A DNA stretch of 64,000 bases from Bradyrhizobium sp. 186 (GTDB lineage Bacteria > Pseudomonadota > Alphaproteobacteria > Rhizobiales > Xanthobacteraceae), in assembly GCF_023101685.1 (NCBI RefSeq), contig NZ_CP082165.1:62001-126000 (forward strand), given 5' to 3'. The notes below the pieces were generated by a model. That model saw only the letters and a list, made by a program, of their open reading frames with translations, was not told where the DNA came from and searched no databases. Both the position numbers and the translations under genes were made by a program. Below, piece by piece: positions 1 through 9,063 of the stretch; position 1 is the first letter of the stretch, and each line of letters begins with the position of its first letter.

Positions 1-3000
1 ATAGAAGTGGTACTCCGCCGTTTCAAAATGTGATGGTGAAGTCCAAAGCAGCCGCTGCGCCTTTAACGAGGCATCGAGGGCGGAAGCATAGTCCTCGGCA
101 AAGAAGCGAGCTTGCAGCTTACGGATCCAGTACCAGCACTCAGGTGCCGCCAAACTTGTGTCGCCCGCCAAGCGTCGTTCGAACTGGAGCTCATCGAATT
201 CCTCGTCGTTGAAGGAGCCGAATTCCGGCGTCAAGCCACGAAGGGTCCGGATAAGGCCGAGCTGCGAGGTGATGACATCGATCACGAGACCGAACCGAGC
301 CTTCCGCGCAAAGTCGAGCCCATTCTCGGCTTCACGTTGCACCTCAACGAGCGGATCTCCCGCTGCGAGAAGGTTTCTGTTCAGGCCCTGGCAGCTGTAG
401 GCCGCAAACGTGAGGTCGCCGGTCTTGTTCGCGGCCTCGAAAGCGCGGCGCAGCAAATCACGGCCAGCCCGGACATGTTTCGTCCATGGCACGACAAGAT
501 TTCCGAAGACCATACCGGTCCTGGCCTGAAAGCGCTTCAATCCGCGTTTTTCGATCAGTTCGTAGCCGAGCCGACCGAATCTGAATCCGGCCTTGTAGTT
601 GCCGAAGTGCGGTCCTGCTATGACGCCAAGCCATACATAGGCGAAACATGAGCCATCGCTGTTGCCGCGTTCGAGGCTGAGATTAACCATCCGACAAATG
701 GCCAACGAGAGAAAGTTCGCATCCGTAAACAATGCCGGTGGCACGACCCTCGTGAGAAGATCCAGAGTTGCAAGGGATTCCGGGTCGCTCATCAAGGGCA
801 GATCGATGAGCTCCTCGATTTCGCGGGTCCCAAGCTGTGACCAAATCCGCTCGTATTCTCGTCGCACTTCCTCGTCTGTCGGATGCGGCGACCATTCGAC
901 GCCCAGATGCCGAAGGTAAGCAAGACAAACGGCGATTGCGCGGTCGCTCTGATCGAGGGTCGTGTACAGATCCACGCGCAAGCATGCTAAGGTCGATTGG
1001 TCGACTGTCTTTGCGGGGCGGGATGAAAGCATGGTCAAGCGCCCTTCGGCGGCAGCAAGTTCTCCAGTTAGGAACTCGCACTCGGCTCGGTGCAGCTCCA
1101 GCCGGGAGATGAGCTCCGGCCGGCGTTCCCAGCCATCTTCCGCTAACACTGCCGCCGCAGCGGTGAGATACATGAGTGCTGAGGCGTAGGCCGTAGAAGC
1201 CTTGGCACGCTGGCCCGCGATCAGATTGAACTCAGCAAGTTGCTCGCGTTCCTCTCGTGAAGTTATCAAGGCCGCGCCGCGGTTGATCTGATTGACGATC
1301 TCGAAGATCGCCTCGTCCCGTCTCTCTGGGTGAGTGTGCGATATGAGGAGCCTCCCTATTCGGAGATGGGCCTCAGCGCGTATTCCTTCCGGAACCAGGG
1401 AATAGGCTGCTTCCTGGATGCGGTCGTGCACAAATCTATAGGACCCGTCCAAACGCGCGATGAATTCGAGGCGGACAGCCTCCCACAGATCCGACCGGAC
1501 CTCCTCCTCCGATCGCCCATGAACGATGGAAAGCGTCTTGATCTCGGCGCTGTTTCCAAGGCAGGCAAGCATCTTCAGTGTTTCCTGGGTGGCGGCCGGC
1601 AACCGCTCCAGCTTGCTGACCATGAGGTCGACGACGTTGTCCGTGAAGCCCCTGGCCTTGATGCGGTCCAGATCCCAGGTCCAGATCGCCTCGTGCGCGT
1701 CGAGTACGAGGAGGTCCTCCTCGTAGAGCGCCGTCAGAAACTGGATCGCGAAAAGCGGGTTGCCCAGCGTTTTTTGGTGTGCCAGGCGCGCGAGCGGCTC
1801 GGCGGCCGAGTGTCCGCAGCGCAGTGTGTCCGCCACGAAATTGGTTAGGTCGTCGAGCGAGAGCGGGGCGAGCTGGATGTCGCGCACAGTTGCGGTCGTC
1901 TTGCGAATGGCATCGAGTGTCCGCATGAGGGGGTGAGCTGCGCCGACCTCGTTGTCCCGAAATGCCCCGATCAGGAGAAGATAGCGGACTTCACCGTGGG
2001 TCACGAGGTATTCGAGAAGTTTGAGGGTGGCTGAGTCCATCCACTGGAGATCGTCGAGAAAGAGGGCGAGCGGATGTTCCTTCCGGGCAAACGCGCCCAG
2101 GAAGGAACTGAACACCATATGAAATCGATTCTCCTCTAGCTGCGGCGGGAGTTGCGGAATTGATGGCTGCTCGCCAATGAGCCACCGAAGTTCTGGTATG
2201 AGGTTCACGACGAGTTGCCCATTTGGGTCCACGGCCTCCCGAATGATCTCGCGCCAACGGTCGGTCTCCTCGTCGCTCTTGCCGAGGATGTGGCGTATCA
2301 GGGCCTGGAATGCCTGGGCGAGCGTTGCATAGGGTATGTCGCGCTTGTGCTGGTCGAACTTGCCGGACGCGAACTGGCCACGCGGCGGGACGAGCGCCTT
2401 GTGCAACTCGTTCACCACTGAGGACTTGCCGATCCCGGAATAGCCGGAGACGAGCACGAGCTCCGAGGTGCCGTTCGCCACGACCCTCCCGAAGGACGCG
2501 AGCAGAGTGTCGATCTCGCGCTCCCGGCCGTAGAGCTTCTCCGGGATCAGCAGCCGGTCCGATATGTCGTCAGCGCCGAGCAGGAACGGATCGATGCGGC
2601 CACGCGACTCCCACTCCGCCGAACAGCGCCGGAGATCGGCCTCGACACCAGCGGCTGTCTGGTAGCGCTCCTCGGCGGTTTTGGAGAGGAGCTTCATCAC
2701 AATAGCCGAGAGCGGCCCCGGGATACCCGCGTCCCGCTCGCTGGGCGGCACCGGTTGACGCGCGATGTGGCAGTGCACCCACTCCATCGGATCGGTGGCG
2801 GTGAAGGGGAGCTGCCCCGTCAACATCTCGTAAAAGGTGACACCGAGAGCATAGAGATCGCTACGGGAATCCACCGAGCGGTTCATCCTGCCAGTTTGTT
2901 CCGGCGCCATGTAGGCGAGCGTCCCCGCGATTACCTCCGGCGGCCCAGGGTCCTGGTGCTCGCGCGGCAGACGCGAGGCAATGCCGAACCCCGTCAGCCA

Positions 3001-3411
3001 TACGCCACCGCTTGCTGCGTCCACCAGGATATTTGCCGGTTTGATGTCCTTATGGATGAGGCCTTGCTCATGCACTTGGCGGAGCACTCCCGCGAGAGGG
3101 ATCGCTATGCGCAGGAATGGTAATACGTCCAGTGGTCGGCCAAGCAGCCGATCGACCGGCGCACCGCCGGGATCCTCGAGAACCAGGGTCAAGCGATCGT
3201 TGTAGTGCGTCAGCGCGACTGGTCGCGCTGCCCAGGCAGCATCAAGTTCGGCTTTCAGCGCATATTCGTGTTCAAGTCGCTCGACGCAAGCGAGCGATGC
3301 CTCTTCCGCGGTAGCAAGCAGGATCGGCGCCAAGCCGTCGCCGGAGCCGCGGTAGAGAGCGATGTCTCCCTCTCTCAGCGGCGAGAGCACGTAGCCCGAG
3401 AGCTGCTTCAC
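1..3411 (-). CDS. Ser/Thr protein kinase fused to AAA ATPase (large signalling protein), partial
   Basis: The frame is open from a GTG at 3411 to the left edge, giving 1137 visible residues; the C-terminus lies outside the window. A GGGAGG ribosome-binding site sits 5 bases before the GTG, and an in-frame TGA lies just upstream, which fixes the start. The N-terminal kinase domain shows HKDIKPAN (catalytic Asp near residue 122), then LTGFGIAS where most kinases have DFG, and MAPEQTGRMNRSVDSRSDLY. An AAA_16-type ATPase follows, with Walker A GYSGIGKSS (Lys near 329) and a Walker B-like LFLDDLQWMD near 450, then a long helical repeat-like region ending FETAEYHFY at the edge. This order matches the large kinase/ATPase/GAF/histidine-kinase proteins of proteobacteria. 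The expected GAF and histidine kinase parts would be off-window. Membership of the kinase-ATPase family is strong; the full architecture is inferred. Confidence 0.9.
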   Translation of the reverse strand, partial: MKQLSGYVLSPLREGDIALYRGSGDGLAPILLATAEEASLACVERLEHEYALKAELDAAWAARPVALTHYNDRLTLVLEDPGGAPVDRLLGRPLDVLPFLRIAIPLAGVLRQVHEQGLIHKDIKPANILVDAASGGVWLTGFGIASRLPREHQDPGPPEVIAGTLAYMAPEQTGRMNRSVDSRSDLYALGVTFYEMLTGQLPFTATDPMEWVHCHIARQPVPPSERDAGIPGPLSAIVMKLLSKTAEERYQTAAGVEADLRRCSAEWESRGRIDPFLLGADDISDRLLIPEKLYGREREIDTLLASFGRVVANGTSELVLVSGYSGIGKSSVVNELHKALVPPRGQFASGKFDQHKRDIPYATLAQAFQALIRHILGKSDEETDRWREIIREAVDPNGQLVVNLIPELRWLIGEQPSIPQLPPQLEENRFHMVFSSFLGAFARKEHPLALFLDDLQWMDSATLKLLEYLVTHGEVRYLLLIGAFRDNEVGAAHPLMRTLDAIRKTTATVRDIQLAPLSLDDLTNFVADTLRCGHSAAEPLARLAHQKTLGNPLFAIQFLTALYEEDLLVLDAHEAIWTWDLDRIKARGFTDNVVDLMVSKLERLPAATQETLKMLACLGNSAEIKTLSIVHGRSEEEVRSDLWEAVRLEFIARLDGSYRFVHDRIQEAAYSLVPEGIRAEAHLRIGRLLISHTHPERRDEAIFEIVNQINRGAALITSREEREQLAEFNLIAGQRAKASTAYASALMYLTAAAAVLAEDGWERRPELISRLELHRAECEFLTGELAAAEGRLTMLSSRPAKTVDQSTLACLRVDLYTTLDQSDRAIAVCLAYLRHLGVEWSPHPTDEEVRREYERIWSQLGTREIEELIDLPLMSDPESLATLDLLTRVVPPALFTDANFLSLAICRMVNLSLERGNSDGSCFAYVWLGVIAGPHFGNYKAGFRFGRLGYELIEKRGLKRFQARTGMVFGNLVVPWTKHVRAGRDLLRRAFEAANKTGDLTFAAYSCQGLNRNLLAAGDPLVEVQREAENGLDFARKARFGLVIDVITSQLGLIRTLRGLTPEFGSFNDEEFDELQFERRLAGDTSLAAPECWYWIRKLQARFFAEDYASALDASLKAQRLLWTSPSHFETAEYHFY

Positions 3412-3530
3412 GAGGGCCTCCCGTCAGGAGGACTGCTTCAGTGACACCGATTAGGTTACGATTGCTCTCGGCCGTCAATCCAAAACAGACGCCAAAATGT
3501 GATCGTACCACGTTCGGTGTCATGTCACGG

Positions 3531-3836
3531 CTAGACGATGACCGGAACCCCGCCAGCCTTTTGCTCATAAACGCCGAGATGCCCGTCGAGGAAAAATGCG
3601 CGGACAAGCGATCGATCATCAATCAATGGACTTCCGGGGTTGCCTACCCGGCTCGGGCGCAAATCGAGGGCGGGTTTGGCGAAATCTTCAAGGATATGAC
3701 GAAGGATGTCGTTTTTCTGGGCCTCAGCGCGTAATACAGCGGCGTTTGGATTGAAGCATTCCGTGGGCTCGCCAGCAGCAATGCCATCATCGGCGGCGAC
3801 GAACGGCAGCGCGACGTAATAGGTGACCTCGGCCAT
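3531..3836 (-). CDS. Small hypothetical protein
   Basis: A 101-residue ORF starting MAEVTYYVALPFVAADDGIA. The N-terminal 40 residues recall a short conserved rhizobial protein of unknown function. The C-terminal half, rich in charged residues (QKNDILRHILEDFAK), does not match what I remember of that family and may be divergent or out of frame. It is transcribed away from the topoisomerase gene, with about 110 bases between the two starts. No clear ribosome-binding site is visible. No function can be given. Confidence 0.5.
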   Translation of the reverse strand: MAEVTYYVALPFVAADDGIAAGEPTECFNPNAAVLRAEAQKNDILRHILEDFAKPALDLRPSRVGNPGSPLIDDRSLVRAFFLDGHLGVYEQKAGGVPVIV

Positions 3837-3946
3837 GGCCTGAATCCAACTACTTGACCCGACAGTTAAATTATGTTCTCTATATGTTCTATTGTCAATC
3901 GGAGCATCGGCCCCTTCGAACTGGCCATCCTCCCAATTGGGCCGTC

Positions 3947-6376
3947 ATGGCAGATCAGATCGTCATCTCGGAGAAAACCAGCCAGGCTAAAGACGTCCGT
4001 GCCGCCATTGGTTCTCGCTACGGCGATGTTCTCCCAGCTGAGGGCCATTTGTTTGATCTCCTTGAACCGGAGGACGTTGTCCCGGCTTGGAAGCGATGGT
4101 CCCCGATACTTTTACGGCCTGAAGGTCTTTACGGAACGCGCCCGGCAGAGGGTGGCAACAAGGCGGCCAAGCTTAAGGTCATTCGCGAGGCGTTACGCAC
4201 AGCCAAACGGGTTTGGCTTGCAACCGATTGCGACCGCGAGGGCCAGCTGATCGGTCAGGAAATTCTTGAGCATTACGAGTATCGCGGCGAGGTGATGCGG
4301 GTGCTGTTCACCGCACAGGATTCGCAGACCATCCGCGACGCATTCGGCCGAGCAAAACCTAATATCGAATACTCCCGCCTTTACGCCGCCGCCGTCGCGC
4401 GTCGGCAGGCCGACCAGATTTACAACCTGTCGCTGACACGCACCGCAACAGTCATTCTGGGACAAGGCGCGCGGAGAGTGATTGGCGTCGGCCGCGTAAA
4501 GACGCCGACATTGGCCATTGTATGCAAGCGCGAGTTGGAAATTCGAAACTTCGCGCCGATTGCCTATTTTGAAATTGTCGCCACCGCGAAAGTGGCGGGC
4601 GGGCAATTCCAGATGCGGCACGCGCAGCAAGACCGAATTGTTAAGCGCGAGATCGCCCAGGACGTAGTCAAAGCGGCTGAAGGCTTCGAGGGCGCGCTTG
4701 CCGTGCGTGACGAAGATAAGCGGCAAGGGCCACCGAAGCTGCACGATTTGCCTTCGCTGCAGAAACTCTGCGGCTCGCGCTTCGGTTGGTCGGCCAGCAA
4801 AACGCTCGAAGTGGCGCAGGAGCTCTATGACGGCCAGGGCAAGAAGATTGTCACCTATCCTCGCGCAGAGGTGCGCTATCTGCCGCAGAGCTTGATATCG
4901 GACGTACCGCGAATCATAGCCGGACTTCGGGTGGGCCAATCGTTCGGCGCGATCCCTGTATCCGAGCCGCCGGTAATTCGTAGGGGCGCGAGCGGTACCT
5001 TCTATGACAAGGGGCTGGAGGGTGCGAGCCACCACGCCGTCATCCCCAATGTCAACACAATCGACAAGCTGCCAGAGGTCTGGCCTCGTCTGTCATCTGA
5101 CGAGAAGAAACTGTTTGATGTGATAGCGCGGGCCTATATGGCGGCCCTCATGCCCGATTTCCGTTACCGGCAAACAACCGCAACGCTCGATGTGCGCGGC
5201 TTCGAATTCCGCGCAGCCGGTCGCCAGCCCATTGATCTCGGCTGGCGAGCAGCATTCCCGGAGTGGCAACCCGCCGACGAAAAGGGCGATGAGGCGCAAT
5301 TGCTGCCGCCGCTGCGCAACGGCGAGACCGCGCTACTGCAAGATCCAAAAATTGAAAACAAGGAGACCCGGCCGCCGCCGCGTTACAACGAAGGCACTCT
5401 GATCGAGGCTATGCAGAATGCCTGGCGTTTTGTTGATGACGAGGTTCTGCGGGATCGCTTGAAGGAAGCCAAGGGTATTGGCACTCCTGCGACCCGAGCC
5501 GAGATCATCGGCGGGCTGAAGAAGCAGGGTTTCCTGATTGCCCAAGGAAAGAATATTGTGCCGACCGAGACCGGCCTGTCGTTGTTCGGCGTTCTCAAAC
5601 AAGCCGATCCGGCTCTAGTCGATCCTGGCGTGACGGCGCAACTTGAATGCCTGCTCGACGATGTCGTTGTAGGCAAACAGGAGATGGTCGGCGCGATTGA
5701 CGCCGTATGCGATGTCGCTGAGCGCATTATCAACAAGCTGAAGGAGGGTGCTACCGCGGGGGGACCTTCCTTGCTTGGCGGTGCAGGGGACAATGGCACA
5801 GAAACGTATCCACCGACGCCTGCGATGAAACGCTTTGCTGACAGCCTTGTCCGGCAGAAAAGAATCAAACCACCGCCCAGTTACTAAACTTCGATATCGA
5901 TCTGCCGCAAATTCCTTAGCGAACACGCGCCTAAAAAGTCCGACGGCGAAACGGCCGGTAAGCTCGACTCCAAACCGGTAAGTCCTGCACAATTGTTGTA
6001 CGCCAAGAAGCTGGCGCAGGGGAAAGGTCTCATCATCCCCGATGATGCGCGGACCAACTCGGCCGCGATGTCCGCGTGGATCGATGCAAATCGAGTCAGA
6101 AAACGCCGCAAGGTTAATCGCAAAGCCTCCAACAGGCCGGTAGGGTCGGTTGCATCCCAGGCTGCGCCGCCGAAGAGGTTTCGAAAGCAAAAAGTTGACA
6201 CCAATGCCGCTTCGATAGCTCCCGCGCCAGCAAACTCAATCAGGACGCCGCTGAGGATTCCTTATGGGAATAAGGAGGTCGCGCTGAAGCTCGGTGCCCG
6301 TTATGGCTCAGAGGGATGGTATGCCCCGCCTGGAGTTGATCTTTCTGCATTCGGCGAACGGGGGTGGCTGCTTTAG
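3947..6376 (+). pseudogene. Type IA DNA topoisomerase III, interrupted by one in-frame stop
   Basis: Codon 1 is taken at ATG 3947 (MADQIVISEKTSQA), where the Toprim domain begins; an earlier in-frame ATG at 3854 adds 31 unlikely residues. Toprim motifs are ISEKTSQ and ATDCDREGQLIG. The active-site tyrosine is Tyr304 in VTYPRAEVRYLP. The frame runs 646 codons to TAA 5885-5887, then continues in the same frame for 162 more codons without another stop until 6376. The continuation (CRKFLSEHAPKKSDGE, then PAQLLYAKKLAQGKG, then KLGARYGSEGWYAPPGVDL) reads like the normal C-terminal tail of alphaproteobacterial TopB-like proteins. A single base change, for example AAA to TAA, explains the break. The catalytic core is complete, so the truncated protein could still act on DNA. 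Such genes are common on integrative elements. Confidence 0.88.
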
Positions 6377-6439
6377 GTGGCGGGACGAAGACCGCACTAC
6401 TTGCAGTCTGAGCCTGACGCGCCCTAAAGCGAACAAATT

Positions 6440-7663
6440 CTAGCCCGCTCGCGATAGCGTGACGACGTTGTCACCTTCCACGGCAGTTGCGGTAATGTGG
6501 TCGGCCCACCACTGCATCATTCGCCGACGATCAGGCATCCACTCTGCAGCGTTGTAGGCGCGCCGCACTTCGTTTCTTTCAACGTGCGCAAGCTGGCGTT
6601 CAATCCAGTCACGGTTGAACAGATTGCTCTCATTTAAAATGGTGGAAGCCACGCCTCGGAAGCCATGCGTAGTTGCCCGGCCGTGATATCCCATCCGATA
6701 GAGTGCATAGAGCATCGTGTTGCTGGACATGCATCCCTCCTTGCCCGGCGATGGAAAAATATTGGGACTACTGCCCGAGAGGGCGCGCAGTTCGCGCAAC
6801 ACGGCGACTGCTTGGCGTGACAGAGGCACCAGGTGTTCCAGTCGCATTTTCATGCGTTCGGCGGGAATGCGCCACTGAGCGGATTTTCCATCAAGGTCCT
6901 CCAACTCGCTCCATTTGCCAGCGCGCAATTCGGTTGTCCGAAGAAACGTTAAGGTCACGAGCTTCAATGCAAGTTTGGTTTGCTGCTCGCCACTGTAGGT
7001 CTCTAAGTTTTTCAAGAACGTCGGTAACTCCAGAAGTGGCATCGCTCTGTGACGCTGCGGTTCCCCTGTAGCCCGTAATGCGTCCTTGAGATCGGCGGAT
7101 GGATCCCGCTTCGCTCGGCCCGTCACAATTGCGAAGCGGAATATCTGGCCGATAAGCTGCTTTAATCGTCGCGCGGTTTCGTTCACCCCGCGCTTCTCAA
7201 CCTTGCGCAGCATATCGAGCAGTTCTGCTGGTTCGAGTTCGGCAACCGGACGCCGCCCAATCGTTGGGAAGACATCCGCCTCCAGACGCCGGAGGATTTG
7301 GCCCGCGTAGTAGGGCGTCCGAGCGCCTTTCCAGTTTTCGTGCCATTCGCGTGCGACCGCTTCGAAGGTATTGCCAGCGGCAACCTTGGCGGCCCGTTTA
7401 CGCTCACGTTTCACTATGGAAGGATCGACGTTCGCAGCTAGACTGCGCTTGGCGTCGTCGCGCGCTGCACGCGCCTCGACAAGCCCAACGGCCGGATAGA
7501 CGCCGAGCGCAAGCGTGCGTTGCTTGCCATGCCACCGATACGCCAAGCGCCAGTACTTAGCTCCGTCTGCATTGACCAATAGGTGCAAGCCGCCGCCATC
7601 GGAGAGCTTATGTGGCTTGATTTTTCCCTTCGCGTTTCGGCACTTCACATCTGTTAACGGCAT
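6440..7663 (-). CDS. Tyrosine-type site-specific integrase, P4 family
   Basis: Begins MPLTDVKCRNAKGKIKPHKLSDGGGL, the DUF4102 arm-binding domain of P4-type integrases, then a SAM-like core-binding domain and a C-terminal catalytic domain. Catalytic residues are visible: Arg in RTTELRAGKW, His-x-x-Arg in THGFRG, His in QLAHVERN and the nucleophile Tyr in RRAYNAAEW. The length (about 407 residues) is normal and the frame intact. An ATG five codons earlier (7678) is an alternative start. The gene points away from the tRNA-derived att scar at 7850, with about 190 bases between them, the usual arrangement at the end of an integrated island. It should catalyse integration into and excision from a tRNA 3' end. 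Confidence 0.93.
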   Translation of the reverse strand: MPLTDVKCRNAKGKIKPHKLSDGGGLHLLVNADGAKYWRLAYRWHGKQRTLALGVYPAVGLVEARAARDDAKRSLAANVDPSIVKRERKRAAKVAAGNTFEAVAREWHENWKGARTPYYAGQILRRLEADVFPTIGRRPVAELEPAELLDMLRKVEKRGVNETARRLKQLIGQIFRFAIVTGRAKRDPSADLKDALRATGEPQRHRAMPLLELPTFLKNLETYSGEQQTKLALKLVTLTFLRTTELRAGKWSELEDLDGKSAQWRIPAERMKMRLEHLVPLSRQAVAVLRELRALSGSSPNIFPSPGKEGCMSSNTMLYALYRMGYHGRATTHGFRGVASTILNESNLFNRDWIERQLAHVERNEVRRAYNAAEWMPDRRRMMQWWADHITATAVEGDNVVTLSRAG

Positions 7664-7805
7664 GTTGGTATCTCGCATTTGGCATCAATATCCTACCAAC
7701 AGACATACCAACAAAATCATCGGATGTCAGCACACGAAGGAGGGACATTCACGGACGTAGATGGATCAGGATATCACTGCAAAACAGGGATTATTGTCCA
7801 GTTCG

Positions 7806-7840
7806 GCGGACAGTGGCGGACGCTTGCGGATGTCTGCGGA
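7806..7840. repeat. Four GCGGA repeats phased at exactly 10 bp
   Basis: GCGGA occurs at 7806, 7816, 7826 and 7836, one helical turn apart, between the integrase promoter side and the tRNA-derived att scar. The flanking bases vary (GGCGGAC twice, TGCGGAT twice). Spacing and place suggest binding sites for the integrase arm domain or an excisionase, but that is inference. Confidence 0.6.
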
Positions 7841-7849
7841 TCATCAGTA

Positions 7850-7898
7850 TGGTGGGCCCGGCAGGACTCGAACCTGCAACCAGACCGTTATGAGCGGT
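7850..7898 (-). other. Attachment-site scar: 3' part of a CAU-anticodon tRNA
   Basis: Read on the minus strand this is the 3' two-thirds of a tRNA. It has anticodon loop CTCATAA, T arm GCAGG-TTCGAGT-CCTGC, 3' acceptor strand CGGGCCCA and encoded CCA at 7852-7850. The outermost base pair of the anticodon stem is lost, and no D arm or 5' acceptor strand lies upstream, so it is not a working tRNA. The break at the anticodon stem is typical of P4-family integration cores. CAU could be tRNA-Met or tRNA-Ile2; the GGGCCC-type acceptor does not decide. Confidence 0.85.
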
Positions 7899-7934
7899 GG
7901 AAACTCGCAGTAATCCCACTAGAAGTGCCCATTT

Positions 7935-8150
7935 TCATTGAATTTTGACGACGTTCGTTTCCTTCCTTTCCACTCGTTTCTGAGGCGAAGCTGAGGCGGT
8001 AGGCTTGGCCGTCATCTTGGCGACGGCATCCTTCAGGTGGTCCGGGTGGTGGTGCTTGAGGTTGTGAAAAGGGTAACGCGCATTCTGGACGTCGGCGGAC
8101 TTTGGAAGCCATCTGCACAGCGATGGCCGAAATCCTCGGGGCCTTTGCGC
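7935..8150 (-). pseudogene. Possible C-terminal remnant of a second integrase
   Basis: The minus-strand frame ending at 7935 contains HNLKHHHPDHLKDAVAKMTA followed by a basic, low-complexity tail. This resembles the end of tyrosine recombinases (a YxHLxPxHLxxAV pattern after the nucleophile). The upstream part does not align convincingly in any one frame. Its position directly beside the tRNA scar fits a decayed integrase of another element. The rest of 7899-8292 shows nothing recognisable. Confidence 0.3.
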
Positions 8151-8292
8151 CGGATGAATGCGCCAACTATGCGCAAACCTAAAAGCACTTGATCTAGCAG
8201 ACATTGGGAGCGTCGCTTTAAGCTCTTCTATAGAACTGATCCAAACCAGGACGTTCAAGAGCGTAGGCGGTACGACGTTCTCGGAGCAAAGT

Positions 8293-9063
8293 TCACCGCG
8301 TGCCGATGCCTTTTCTGGTATCCCCTAGCAAGCTTCCAAAGCCTTCGACGCGCTTTGAAATCCGCGCAAGTTGAAGGAGATGCCATACCATGGCTTGGTT
8401 GCTTGTGATGACGGGCCGGGCCAGCAATTGTTCCATTCTTGATATGATTCCGGCTGAACGGATCGCAGTGCAACTCAATAAACAGCCGTCGGATTTTGTT
8501 GAATTGTGCCGCGCGACCCAATCGAGCAGAGCTGACGGTGTAAGAGTGGCCATTTCGGCATTGGTATCGATGCCAAGACACTCGCCATCCACAACATCGA
8601 TATCATGTGCGGTAAGGAAGGCGACTTCGCGCCTATGGACCGGTTCGATATACGGTGTGAGAAGCGAAAGCCGACTAATGTTGAGAATTTTGACGGCTTC
8701 GAGAATCGCATCCGAAGTCGCGAAGGCCGTAATGCCGGTCGCATGCTCTATACGAGTCCGGATATTTCCCGCGAGATGCGGGGCGAACGTCGATACGGCT
8801 GTGCAGTGAAAGATGATCATGCCGACTTTGGCGTCGGCGAGAAGCCCAGCCGCACCTTCGAGTCCGGAAAGCATTCCAATCAGCTCGGCCTCCGAACTGC
8901 CGCGCAGAGCCAGGCGGGTAAAAAGCGGCGCCACGCCGCGAGGCAACATGGCGCGGATTTCGGCTTCTGCGACCACGTTCCCGGAAGGGACGATAATGCC
9001 CGCACGGAACTGGTCGCCGTAATCGATATCGGGCTGACCGAGAGAAGCAGCGACATTCATCAT
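8293..9063 (-). CDS. Maleate isomerase / arylmalonate decarboxylase-like (Asp/Glu racemase superfamily)
   Basis: A 256-residue protein starting MMNVAASLGQPDIDYGDQFR. The two cysteines of the Asp/Glu racemase fold are present in similar halves, IIFHCTAVSTF and LLSCTAIRSAG, and the N-terminal RAGIIVPSGNVVAEAE fits maleate cis-trans isomerase and arylmalonate decarboxylase. It probably isomerises or decarboxylates a small dicarboxylate in the cytoplasm. It is the last gene of a three-gene operon; its ATG overlaps the stop of the NMT1-like gene by four bases (ATGA). No signal peptide. The exact reaction cannot be chosen from sequence alone. Confidence 0.82.
   Translation of the reverse strand: MMNVAASLGQPDIDYGDQFRAGIIVPSGNVVAEAEIRAMLPRGVAPLFTRLALRGSSEAELIGMLSGLEGAAGLLADAKVGMIIFHCTAVSTFAPHLAGNIRTRIEHATGITAFATSDAILEAVKILNISRLSLLTPYIEPVHRREVAFLTAHDIDVVDGECLGIDTNAEMATLTPSALLDWVARHNSTKSDGCLLSCTAIRSAGIISRMEQLLARPVITSNQAMVWHLLQLARISKRVEGFGSLLGDTRKGIGTR

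Noticed and set aside
3241..3411. Apparent frameshift near the start of the Ser/Thr kinase gene
   Set aside because: Base-by-base recheck of 3281-3300 showed the frame from GTG 3411 is continuous; the first reading had dropped bases.
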